Shown here: one piece after another, positions 16,218 through 24,093 of the stretch
Numbering within the stretch: the stretch's first letter is position 1
Layout of the letters: each line of letters starts with the position of its first letter
NCBI GenBank assembly: GCA_046297835.1
Contig: JBKBHI010000005.1
Coordinates: 1 to 64,000, forward strand
Reading direction: 5' to 3'
From: CAMAVH01 sp046297835
Lineage (GTDB): Bacteria; Pseudomonadota; Alphaproteobacteria; SMXQ01
DNA length: 64,000 nucleotides
Notes under the pieces: generated by a model
Told to the model about the DNA's origin: nothing
The model's database searches: none
Seen by the model: the letters and a program-made list of their open reading frames with translations, nothing else
Position numbers and translations under genes: made by a program

Positions 16218-16404
16218 TCGCGTGAACATCGGTTGCGTTTCGTTGTCGCGGGTTGCGATTGGTTATCGAATCGTCATTCGCAGCGCGGCATTTGCATCGC
16301 AAAAGAATTTTCCGCGCGAAGCCTCTGCGAGTGATATGGCCTGATTTTTAAGGCCGATTCGCGTCTCGTTCGCGTTTGCAGCGCGCCGTCTATAGGCCAT
16401 CCCG

Positions 16405-16428
16405 AATTGTTGCGAACACTGGACAATT
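16405..16428. promoter_or_regulatory. inverted repeat upstream of the tctAB-1 promoter
   Basis: AATTGT (16405-16410) and ACAATT (16423-16428) form a 6-bp inverted repeat ending 15 bp before the -35 element. The second tctAB promoter also has a palindrome 15 bp upstream, of different sequence. Possible operator; weak evidence on its own. Confidence 0.3.
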
Positions 16429-16442
16429 TAGGTCCTGTTTGA

Positions 16443-16471
16443 TTGACACCCCTAGGGCCTTCCCATAGCAT
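16443..16471 (+). promoter_or_regulatory. sigma70-type promoter of tctAB-1
   Basis: TTGACA (16443-16448), 17-bp spacer, TAGCAT (16466-16471). The second tctAB gene has the same -35, spacer length and -10 at the same distance from its start codon (about 400 bp), which supports both. Confidence 0.8.
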
Positions 16472-16477
16472 CCCGTG

Positions 16478-16869
16478 CTTAATTCGAAGGAAGCGGAGCC
16501 AAAGGAGCGGCGTCGCATCCGGCGATAAACAACGAACGGATGTCAGGGCGAACCGGATATTCGTGGGGGTTGTTCCGGCATCGGAGCCATGTAGGCGACC
16601 GTTGATGGACAGGGGATATGCAAGACCTGCCGCGACAAGCGCGAGCGCTGACGGCAGGTTTTGATTGAGTAGCTGAGCATCATTGCGGATGCCCAGATTC
16701 GCTCCCTCCATATCATCCTGGCAGTCGTGAGATTCCCGTCGCGTCTTCGCGCGGCGAAGGATCGTATCGGCCGAATATTCCCATGCCGGGAAGCCGCCGG
16801 GCACAGGGACGTCGGGCGCGGCATATTGCCCGAGTCCGAATCAACACTGACTAGTAGGGGTATAGGGCG
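16478..16869 (+). promoter_or_regulatory. long conserved 5' leader of tctAB-1, candidate cis-regulatory RNA
   Basis: About 390 nt lie between the promoter and the start codon. The leader is conserved with that of the second fusion gene (19221-19610): a core at 16541-16600 matches 19281-19340 at 52 of 60 positions, including GGATATTCGTGGGGG and TGTTCCGGCATCGGAGCCAT. Further shared blocks are CGCTCCCTCCATAT (near 16710), GGGCGCGGCAT (near 16815) and GACTAGT before the start. No peptide is conserved in any frame. The region 16218-16442 holds nothing recognised. Confidence 0.6.
16625..16662 (+). terminator. terminator-like hairpin inside the tctAB-1 leader
   Basis: ACCTGCCG (16625-16632) pairs with CGGCAGGT (16652-16659); an inner GCGC/GCGC may extend the structure; TTTT follows (16659-16662). 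It begins 25 nt after the conserved core and lies 200 nt before the start codon, as an expression platform would. The second leader has no equivalent T run. Confidence 0.65.
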
Positions 16870-18939
16870 ATGGAAGTATCCATGATAAATGCGGCCTTCG
16901 AGGCCTTTTTTATCATTATGGATCCCACGAGGCTCGCGTTTTTGGCCTTGGGCGTGATGATGGGGCTAGTGCTCGGCATCATCCCCGGCATTGGCGGACT
17001 CGTCGGCATGGCGCTTTTGCTGCCGTTCACGTTCGACATGGATCCTTATGCCGCATTCGCCATGCTGCTCGGCATGAGCGCGGTGACGTCGACGTCCGAC
17101 ACCATTCCCGCTGTTCTGTTCGGCGTGCCTGGCACATCAAGCTCGCAGGCGACCGTGCTCGACGGCCTTCAGATGGCGAAAAAGGGCGAGGCGGGCAGGG
17201 CGCTCAGCGCCGCCTATACGGCGTCTTTGATCGGCGGCATCTTCGGAGCTTTGCTGCTCGGTTTGACGATTCCGCTGCTGCGTCCGGTTATGCTTTATAT
17301 CGGTTCGCCGGAACTGCTCGGCTTCGCCATTTTCGGCATCTCGATGGTCGCGTCCTTGTCGGGCAGCGCGCCGCTGCGCGGCTTGGCGGCGGCGGGCTTC
17401 GGCATGATGCTGGCGATGATCGGCTCCGATCCGCAAACCGGCACGCTGCGGTGGACCTTGGACAGCCTGTATCTTTGGGACGGGCTGCCGCTTGTGCCGA
17501 TGGTGCTGGGCCTTTTCGCTTTGCCCGAACTGGCCGATCTCATGATCCAGCGCACGGCGATCTCGGCAGGCGGCTCGAAATACGACGTCAGAGCCGGCAT
17601 GTGGCTCGGCATGAAAGACGCCTTTAGGCATTGGTGGCTGGTCATTCGCTGCGGCGCCCTCGGCTCCTTGATCGGGGCGATTCCCGGCCTCGGCTCGTCG
17701 GTCGTCGATTGGATCGCCTACGGCCACGCTTTGCAGACCGAGAAGGGCGCGCAAAAGACGTTCGGCACGGGAGACGTGCGCGGCGTCATCGCGCCGGAAA
17801 GCGCCAATAACTCCATCACTGGCGGCGCGCTGGTGCCCACCGTGGCTTTCGGCGTGCCGGGCTCCGCTTCGATGGCGATCTTGCTCGGGGCTTTCTTGAT
17901 CCACGGGCTCGTTCCGGGCCCCGACATGCTGACCAAGAACCTTCATGTCACCTATTCGATGGTTTGGTCGATCGCCGTCGCCAACATCCTCGGCGCCGGC
18001 CTCTGCTTCATGTTCAGCGGCCAGTTCGCCAAACTCGCTTTGCTGCGCTACACGCTGATTCTGCCGGGCGTCTTGGCGATCATGTATCTCGGCTCTTTCC
18101 AGGCGTCGCGCCAGTGGGGCGATCTCTACACCTTGATGATTTTCGGCGTGCTCGGCTGGTCGATGAAGCACTTGAAGTGGCCGCGTCCGCCTTTGATTCT
18201 CGGCGTGGTCCTCGGCGACATCATCGAGCGTTATATGTTCATCTCGATCGAGCGATATCAGGCCGATTGGCTGTTACGCCCTGTCGTCATCGCGATGCTC
18301 GTGCTGTCGGCGTTGACGTTGTTGCGGCCGTTCTTGCAGGACGTGCGCGCTCAGGGCGGCTTTAAGCCTATGATTTTCAACTTCACGACGCCGAAGTTCC
18401 AACTCAGCAGCCTGTTCTATGTCTTCTTCATCAGCCTGATCGCGTTCATGCTTTGGCAGGCGTCGAAGTGGAATTACGACGCGCGAATCGCGCCGGATAT
18501 CGTCGGCGGCCTCGCTCTCGTGGCCGCTTCGATCAGCTTCTTCTACCATCTCTGCCGGCGTCCGGGCACGAAGCATGCCCTCGGCATAGGCGAGAAGGCG
18601 CAAGAGGAGATCCAGCAGAAGCTGCACATGGATACGGCGACGGATCACTCCAGCCTGTCGAAGAAGACCGTGCTGCTGCGTGCCGGCATATTCTTCGCCT
18701 ACACGGTGGGCTTCATGATCTCGATGGCGATCATCGGCTTGCTGCCGACGATACCTTTGTTCGTCGTCGCCTTCATGAGAATCGAGGCGCGCGAGCCGTG
18801 GAAGCTTGTGTTGCCGCAAGCGGTGGTCATGACGTTGGCCATCTGGCTGTTGTTCGACAAGCTTCTGACGATCCCTTGGCCGCAGACTTATATCGCCGAT
18901 TGGTTTCCCTTCCTGAAGGGGCTGATCCCCTCGGTTTGA
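16870..18939 (+). CDS. TctA-TctB fusion permease of a TTT transporter (1)
   Basis: A 689-residue integral membrane protein. Residues 1-500 are a TctA large subunit: GLVLGIIPGIGGLVGMALLL near the start, a VPGTSSSQATVLDGLQMAKK segment, GAIPGLGSSVVDWIAYGHAL at the second repeat, and GVIAPESANNSI. Residues 510-689 have four more hydrophobic segments and look like a TctB small subunit fused at the C-terminus. Canonical TTT systems encode TctA (about 500) and TctB (about 150) separately. ATG at 16870 is chosen because both paralogs keep MEVSMI; ATG at 16882 is possible. No binding protein is next to it, so one of the stand-alone TctC proteins must serve it. Confidence 0.92.
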   Translation: MEVSMINAAFEAFFIIMDPTRLAFLALGVMMGLVLGIIPGIGGLVGMALLLPFTFDMDPYAAFAMLLGMSAVTSTSDTIPAVLFGVPGTSSSQATVLDGLQMAKKGEAGRALSAAYTASLIGGIFGALLLGLTIPLLRPVMLYIGSPELLGFAIFGISMVASLSGSAPLRGLAAAGFGMMLAMIGSDPQTGTLRWTLDSLYLWDGLPLVPMVLGLFALPELADLMIQRTAISAGGSKYDVRAGMWLGMKDAFRHWWLVIRCGALGSLIGAIPGLGSSVVDWIAYGHALQTEKGAQKTFGTGDVRGVIAPESANNSITGGALVPTVAFGVPGSASMAILLGAFLIHGLVPGPDMLTKNLHVTYSMVWSIAVANILGAGLCFMFSGQFAKLALLRYTLILPGVLAIMYLGSFQASRQWGDLYTLMIFGVLGWSMKHLKWPRPPLILGVVLGDIIERYMFISIERYQADWLLRPVVIAMLVLSALTLLRPFLQDVRAQGGFKPMIFNFTTPKFQLSSLFYVFFISLIAFMLWQASKWNYDARIAPDIVGGLALVAASISFFYHLCRRPGTKHALGIGEKAQEEIQQKLHMDTATDHSSLSKKTVLLRAGIFFAYTVGFMISMAIIGLLPTIPLFVVAFMRIEAREPWKLVLPQAVVMTLAIWLLFDKLLTIPWPQTYIADWFPFLKGLIPSV

Positions 18940-18960
18940 TCGGTCGAATATCTCGCGATG

Positions 18961-18991
18961 GAGGGGCGAACGGCGAGTTCGCCCCTCTTTT
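18961..18991 (+). terminator. intrinsic terminator after tctAB-1
   Basis: GAGGGGCGAAC (18961-18971) and GTTCGCCCCTC (18977-18987), 11 bp with a 5-nt loop, followed by TTTT. Confidence 0.93.
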
Positions 18992-19150
18992 CGTATCGGC
19001 GGCCGGCCGGCGGGACCGGCCATATCCTCGCCGCTGCCGGCTGAGCGAAACGCTGAAAAATCGCTAAATCGGTTCTGCCGAGCCTTATTTCGGCTTGCTC
19101 CGTCGCGGGCTGGAAGGAGCCGGCGGTTTCATGCCGCCCGGCGCCGAATA

Positions 19151-19214
19151 ATGTTTATATTTATGAACATTCGGCTTCGGTTTTGTTGACACTTTTTATC
19201 GCCTCTCATAGCAT
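19151..19214 (+). promoter_or_regulatory. promoter of tctAB-2 with upstream palindrome
   Basis: TTGACA (19186-19191), 17-bp spacer, TAGCAT (19209-19214), the same as before tctAB-1. At 19151-19170 a near-perfect palindrome (ATGTTTATA and TATGAACAT, 2-bp centre, one mismatch) lies 15 bp upstream of the -35 and is a candidate operator. Confidence 0.75.
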
Positions 19215-19220
19215 CGCTGA

Positions 19221-19610
19221 CTTATATTCGGCGGCGCAGCGACCAAGCAGACGGCGCAAGTCACTGAAAATAAAAACGAATGTCAGGCTAACTTGGATAT
19301 TCGTGGGGGGTGTTCCGGCATCGGAGCCATGTAGGCGGCCGCTGGCGGAACCGGGGAAGTGAAAGAGTTTGTCGCGACCTTCGCGCATGCGGGGCCGGCA
19401 GTCTTCCGTGTGGGTGGCCTTGTCCCTCGGGACGGTGCCAGGCTCGCTCCCTCCATATCCTGACAGTCGGAAAGAACCGCGTCGCGTCATCGCGCGGCGA
19501 ACGTCCGCGTTTCCGGACGCCGCCATGACGATGCGAACGGGGCAAAAAGGATACCGGGCGCGGCATGTTGCCGACGTTCGCGTAAAATAGACTAGTCGGG
19601 GTGTACGACG
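19221..19610 (+). promoter_or_regulatory. long conserved 5' leader of tctAB-2, candidate cis-regulatory RNA
   Basis: The same length and layout as the leader of tctAB-1. The core is at 19281-19340; conserved downstream blocks are CGCTCCCTCCATAT (from about 19444), CGCGTCGCGTC, GGGCGCGGCAT and GACTAGT just before the start codon. GTTCCG in the core can pair with CGGAAC at about 19345-19350; the first leader offers a different but compatible pairing. The only open frame, from a GTG at 19310, is not conserved in the other leader (stop after 11 codons there). Confidence 0.6.
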
Positions 19611-21698
19611 ATGGAAGTATCGATGATTGGAGCGGCGACTGACGCGCTGTTCATAATCTTAAGTCCCGAGCGAATGATGTATCTGTCGCTCGGCGTTATC
19701 ATGGGGCTGGTGCTCGGCATCATCCCCGGTATCGGCGGCGTCGCCGGTACCGCGCTGCTGCTGCCCTTCACGTTCGACATGGATCCGTATTCGGCCTTCG
19801 CGCTTCTGCTCGGCCTGGGCGCGGCCACGAACACGGGCGATCCCATTCCGGCGGTCCTGTTCGGCGTGCCCGGAGGCGCCGCATCCGCGGCGACAGTCCT
19901 TGACGGTTTCCCGATGGCCAAGAACGGCGAAGCTGGCCGCGCGTTGAGCGCGTCCTACTTCTCCTCCATGCTCGGCGGCCTGTTCGGCGCCGCGCTGCTC
20001 GGCGTCAGCATTCCGCTGCTGCGCCCGGTCATGCTCTACATCGGTTCGCCCGAACTGCTCGCACTCGCGCTGTTCGGCATCTCGATGGTGGCCGTGCTCG
20101 CCGGCACCGCGCCGCTGCGCGGCATGACGGTGGCCTGCTTCGGCATCATGCTCGCCATGATCGGCTCCGACCCGCAGACCGGCACGCTCCGCTGGACCAT
20201 GAACAGCCTGTATCTCTGGGACGGCCTGCCGCTCGTCCCGGCGACCCTCGGCCTGTTCGCCTTGCCCGAACTGTGCGACCTGGCCATCGCCCGAACGGCG
20301 ATCGCCGGCACCGCCAAATACGACATCAAGTCGGGCATGGTCGCGGGCATTAAGGACTGCTTGCGCCATTGGTGGCTGATCATCCGCTGCTCCTGGATCG
20401 GCGCCGGCCTCGGCGCGGTTCCCGGCATCAGCGGTTCGGTCGTCGACTGGCTCGCTTACGGCCACGCGCTCAAGACCGAGCGCGGCGCCAGCCAGACCTT
20501 CGGCAAGGGCGACGTCCGCGGCGTCATCGCTTCGGAATCGACCAACAACGCCAAGGAAGGCGGCTCGCTCGTCACCACGGTGGCGTTCGGCGTCCCCGGC
20601 GGCGCCGGCATGGCCATCCTGCTCGGCGCGTTCCTGATCCACGGCCTCGTCCCGGGTCCGGACATGCTGGGCAAGAACCTCAGCGTGACCTACTCGATGG
20701 TGTGGTCGATCGCCATCGCCAACATCGTCGGCGCCGGCATGTGCTACCTGTGGTCGGGCTGGTTCGCCAAGCTCGCCACCCTGCGCTACACGCTGATCTG
20801 CCCGGCGGTCCTGTCGGTCATCTACATCGGCGCCTTCGAAGGCTCGCGCCAGTGGGGCGACCTCTACTTCCTGCTCTTCTTCGGCTATCTCGGCTGGATC
20901 ATGAAGCAGCTGAAGTGGCCGCGTCCGCCGCTGATTCTCGGCCTGGTTCTGGGCGATATCATCGAGCGCTACATGTTCATCTCGGTGGAGCGTTACGGCC
21001 TCGACTGGCTGCAGCGTCCGGTCGTGATGGTCGTGCTCGCCATGGCTCTGCTGGGCTTCTTGCGTCCGGTGCTGCAGGACGTCCGCAGCCACGGCGGCCT
21101 GAAGAACATGCTCACCGACTTCGGCGCGCCGACCTTCAAGCTGTCGAACATCTTCTACGTGCTGTTCCTCGGCATCATGGGCTACATGCTGATCGAAGCT
21201 TCGCGCTGGAACTTCGACGCGAAGATCGTGCCGATGATCGTCGGCTCTGCCGGCTTGGTGTTCTGCTCGGTTAGCTTGCTCAATCAAATCTTCCGGCGTC
21301 CAGTCCAGACAAAGAGCCTGGCGGATGTGGCGATGGAAACGGTTGAGAACAAAGAGACCAAAGAGGTCGTGCAGAAGATCCACATGGATCTGGAATCGGA
21401 TACGGCGCACATCCCGCCGAAGACGATCGCGCTTCGCAGCTTGGTGTTCTTCGGCTGGCTCGTCGCTTTCATGGCGTCGATGGCGACCATCGGCCTGATC
21501 CCGACCGCGCCGTTGTTCGTCATCCTGTTCATGCGTCTCGAGAACAAGGAGCCGTGGCGGATCGTCCTGCCTTACGCGTTCTGCGTGGTGGCGTTCGTCT
21601 ACATGGTGTTCGACCAGCTGCTGACCATTCCGTGGCCGCAGACTCTGGTGGGCACGACGTTCCCGGCGATCAAGGCCCTGGGCATCCCCAGCCTGTAA
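19611..21698 (+). CDS. TctA-TctB fusion permease of a TTT transporter (2)
   Basis: A 695-residue paralog of the protein at 16870-18939, alike along the whole length, including the C-terminal TctB-like part and the ending LLTIPWPQT. TctA landmarks: GLVLGIIPGIGGVAGTALLL, VPGGAASAATVLDGFPMAKN, GAVPGISGSVVDWLAYGHAL, IASESTNNAKEGGSLV. The hydrophilic linker between TctA and the last TctB helices (about 565-605) differs most between the copies. Its codon use is more GC-rich than that of copy 1, which suggests that copy 1 is newer in this genome or has drifted. A strong terminator follows. Confidence 0.92.
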   Translation: MEVSMIGAATDALFIILSPERMMYLSLGVIMGLVLGIIPGIGGVAGTALLLPFTFDMDPYSAFALLLGLGAATNTGDPIPAVLFGVPGGAASAATVLDGFPMAKNGEAGRALSASYFSSMLGGLFGAALLGVSIPLLRPVMLYIGSPELLALALFGISMVAVLAGTAPLRGMTVACFGIMLAMIGSDPQTGTLRWTMNSLYLWDGLPLVPATLGLFALPELCDLAIARTAIAGTAKYDIKSGMVAGIKDCLRHWWLIIRCSWIGAGLGAVPGISGSVVDWLAYGHALKTERGASQTFGKGDVRGVIASESTNNAKEGGSLVTTVAFGVPGGAGMAILLGAFLIHGLVPGPDMLGKNLSVTYSMVWSIAIANIVGAGMCYLWSGWFAKLATLRYTLICPAVLSVIYIGAFEGSRQWGDLYFLLFFGYLGWIMKQLKWPRPPLILGLVLGDIIERYMFISVERYGLDWLQRPVVMVVLAMALLGFLRPVLQDVRSHGGLKNMLTDFGAPTFKLSNIFYVLFLGIMGYMLIEASRWNFDAKIVPMIVGSAGLVFCSVSLLNQIFRRPVQTKSLADVAMETVENKETKEVVQKIHMDLESDTAHIPPKTIALRSLVFFGWLVAFMASMATIGLIPTAPLFVILFMRLENKEPWRIVLPYAFCVVAFVYMVFDQLLTIPWPQTLVGTTFPAIKALGIPSL

Positions 21699-21720
21699 GC
21701 CGAACGCGAGACCTGACGAA

Positions 21721-21756
21721 AAAGGGCGGAGCCGCGAGGCTCCGCCCTTTCTTTTT
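21721..21756. terminator. strong terminator between tctAB-2 and the cyclodeaminase-like genes
   Basis: AAAGGGCGGAGCC (21721-21733) and GGCTCCGCCCTTT (21738-21750), 13 bp with a GCGA loop, then CTTTTT. The A run on the other side lets it work for the convergent minus-strand genes as well. Confidence 0.95.
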
Positions 21757-21819
21757 CAAGTTTTGCGCGCCTCGGGCGCGACTTACTCGATATGCGCGCC
21801 TCTGGCGCGACTGCGCCGC

Positions 21820-22890
21820 TTACGGATGCACGTCCTCGGTGAACCAGTCGGTCGGCAGCTCGTGGCCGGCTTTGGCGGCGCGGGCCTTGTCCAGCAGCGC
21901 CGCGCCGCAGACGGCGAACTGATAGCCGAGCCCTGCGTGGTTGAGGAACGCGGTGATCTCCTTATCCGACTGCCGCGTCCGGCAGCGGCCCAGGATCAGG
22001 TCGGGCAGGGTGGGCAGCGCGTCTTCGTCGATGCCGGTCGGCTCGTGGCGCACGCCGTGCTTGTCCTCCTTGGCCGGATCCACATGGGTGCGGATGATGG
22101 TCGGCTCGTTGTCGTGGTAATGGGTCACGGCGACGGCGGCCTTGCCGACGGCGGCGGGCTCCAGCTCGGCCGGCTTGATGCTGCCGAGATGCATGCCGGG
22201 CTCGACCCAATCGGCCTTGAAAACCGCGCCGAGCGAATTGGTGGCGCAGAGCACGATGTCCGCGCCCTTCACGGCGGCTTCGGGGCTGGTCATGGGCGTG
22301 AGCCGGGCCGGCACTTGGTTGGCCATCTCGCGGCAGAAGGCCTCGCGCGTCGCCGGCGTCGGGCTGTAGACGCGTATTTCTTTCACGTCGCGCACGGCGC
22401 AGACCGCCATGGCCTGGCTGCCGGCCTGCCAGCCGGCCCCGAGCAGGGCGACGGTCTGGGCGTTCTCGCGCGCCAGCAGCTTGACGCCGAGGGCCGAAGT
22501 GGCGGCGACCCGCAGGCGCTGCATCACGCCGTCCGGAAAGATCGCCAGGGGCTCGCCGGTGTCGGTCGAGAACAGCAGCACCAGCCCGACATAGCGGTCG
22601 CCCGGCGCGGCGGGCTTTTTCACGCGCACGCGGTTGCCGGCCCGCATCTCCCAAGTGAGGATGTCGGAATTGATGCGGATGGCCGCGACCTTGCGCTTGG
22701 GAATCACGCCGTCCATGGATTTGAGGGCGTAGAGCCCGCCCTCATGGATGGTCGGCGTCACGATGTCGGAGCGCGTGCGGTTGCCGGCGCGGCCTTCGCC
22801 GATCTCGCGATAGCCCTCGTCGAGCGCGGCGATGCACTCTTCGATGGTCAGCAGCCGCGTGACGTCGTCGTTGGAGAGGATCAGCGTCAT
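21820..22890 (-). CDS. ornithine cyclodeaminase / mu-crystallin family protein (B)
   Basis: A 356-residue member of the OCD/mu-crystallin family, NAD(P)-binding enzymes that act on amino or imino acids (cyclodeaminases, imine reductases, amino-acid dehydrogenases). The dinucleotide site is VALLGAGWQAGSQAMAVCAV (about 138-157). GLKSMDG-like YALKSMDGVIP and RINSDI lie in the N-terminal half. It ends GHELPTDWFTEDVHP, identical to the neighbour, so the two are tandem duplicates. The start at 22890 has AAGGAG upstream, inside the end of the preceding gene, 11 nt past its stop. The length (356) is slightly longer than typical OCD (about 330). Confidence 0.88.
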   Translation of the reverse strand: MTLILSNDDVTRLLTIEECIAALDEGYREIGEGRAGNRTRSDIVTPTIHEGGLYALKSMDGVIPKRKVAAIRINSDILTWEMRAGNRVRVKKPAAPGDRYVGLVLLFSTDTGEPLAIFPDGVMQRLRVAATSALGVKLLARENAQTVALLGAGWQAGSQAMAVCAVRDVKEIRVYSPTPATREAFCREMANQVPARLTPMTSPEAAVKGADIVLCATNSLGAVFKADWVEPGMHLGSIKPAELEPAAVGKAAVAVTHYHDNEPTIIRTHVDPAKEDKHGVRHEPTGIDEDALPTLPDLILGRCRTRQSDKEITAFLNHAGLGYQFAVCGAALLDKARAAKAGHELPTDWFTEDVHP

Positions 22891-22901
22891 GTCGCGACTC
22901 C

Positions 22902-23978
22902 TTACGGATGGACGTCCTCGGTGAACCAGTCGGTCGGCAATTCGTGGCCGACGCCGGCTTCCTTGGCCTTGCGCACCAGCAACGAGCCGGCGGCGGCGAA
23001 CTGGTAGCCCATGCCCATGTTGTTGAGGAAGGCGGTGACTTGCTCGGGCTTGTCGCGCCCTTTGGCGCGGCCGACGATCAGCTCGGGCAGGGTCGGCAGC
23101 TTCTCGATGTCGAGCGTCGCCTTGGCTTCGGCCCAGCCCTTGCCTTTGACCTTCTCGGGCATCGGCAGATCCTTGGTGGTGAAGTGCAGCGGATGCGGGT
23201 CCTTGGTGTGGATGGCGATGCGGTCGGCCTTGGCGAGCGCGGCGAACTCGATCTCGGGCCGCTTGATCTCGCTGATGTGCATGCCGGGCTCGACCCATTG
23301 GGCGAAAAAGATGTTGTCGATCGAATTGCTGGCGCACATGGCGATGTCGGCGCCCTTGATCGCGTCCTCCGGCTGCGCCACCGGCTCGACCGTGATGCCG
23401 AGGTCTTCGCTCATGAGGCGCGAGAAGGCTTCGCGGTTGTCCTTGTTCGGGCTGAAGCAACGGATGGTCTTGATGTCGCGCACGGCGCAGACGGCGCGCA
23501 ACTGGGTTCCGGCCTGCCAGCCAGAGCCGAGAATGCCGACCGTCTCGGCATCGGGGCGGGAGAGATATTTCGCGCCGAGGCCGTTGGTCGCGCCGACGCG
23601 TGTGCGCTGCATCACGCCGTCGGGGAAGATCGCGAGCGGCTCGCCGTTGTGCGTGGAGAACAGCAGCACCAAGCCGACCCAGCGGTCGTTCGGCGCGGCC
23701 GGCACCTTTTCGCGGCGGATGTTATTGCCGCGCTTGGGCCAGGTGACGATGTCGGAATTGATGCGGACCGCGCCGACGCCGAGCTTGGGCACGATGCCGT
23801 CCATGGATTTCAGGCCATAGGTCGCTTCCGGCCAGGTCGTGGGAGCCAGCGAGTCCGAACGGGTGCGGTTGACGCCGCGCCCCTCCGCCAGTTCGACATA
23901 GGCCTCCTCGAGGACCGCGATCACGTCGGGCATGGTCAGCAGCTTGCTGACGTCGTCGTTGGACAGGATCAGGGTCAT
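22902..23978 (-). CDS. ornithine cyclodeaminase / mu-crystallin family protein (A)
   Basis: A 358-residue paralog of the downstream gene. It shares the N-terminus MTLILSNDDV, the NAD(P)-binding GILGSGWQAGTQLRAVCAVR (about 139-158), PLAIFPDGVMQR and the final 15 residues. Copy A has KDPHPLHFTTKDLPMPEKVK where B has HYHDNEPTIIRTHVDPAKED, so the two may differ in substrate or form a heteromer. The start at 23978 has GGAGG 6 nt upstream and follows a hairpin with a U run. It is downstream of a complete tctA-tctB-tctC operon on the same strand, so the imported compound may be the substrate. Confidence 0.88.
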   Translation of the reverse strand: MTLILSNDDVSKLLTMPDVIAVLEEAYVELAEGRGVNRTRSDSLAPTTWPEATYGLKSMDGIVPKLGVGAVRINSDIVTWPKRGNNIRREKVPAAPNDRWVGLVLLFSTHNGEPLAIFPDGVMQRTRVGATNGLGAKYLSRPDAETVGILGSGWQAGTQLRAVCAVRDIKTIRCFSPNKDNREAFSRLMSEDLGITVEPVAQPEDAIKGADIAMCASNSIDNIFFAQWVEPGMHISEIKRPEIEFAALAKADRIAIHTKDPHPLHFTTKDLPMPEKVKGKGWAEAKATLDIEKLPTLPELIVGRAKGRDKPEQVTAFLNNMGMGYQFAAAGSLLVRKAKEAGVGHELPTDWFTEDVHP

Positions 23979-24000
23979 GAAGGCCTCCGGGGGATTGTAA

Positions 24001-24032
24001 AATTAAACGCCGCCGGGATGGTCCCGGCGGCG
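24001..24032 (-). terminator. intrinsic terminator between tctC (4) and the cyclodeaminase-like genes
   Basis: CGCCGCCGGGA (24008-24018) and TCCCGGCGGCG (24022-24032), 11 bp with a 3-nt loop; on the minus strand followed by TTTAATTTT. The next ribosome site (GGAGG) begins about 15 nt later, so this too can act as an attenuator. Confidence 0.88.
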
Positions 24033-24093
24033 CTCAGGTTAGCACTCGTGCGTCGCGGCTTGCAGCGCGTTTCGACACTGGGCCGCGCGCCGA

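Noticed and set aside
19310..19528. Possible leader peptide in the tctAB-2 leader, from a GTG
   Set aside because: In the paralogous leader the same frame stops after 11 codons and the peptide is not conserved, so an RNA role is more likely.
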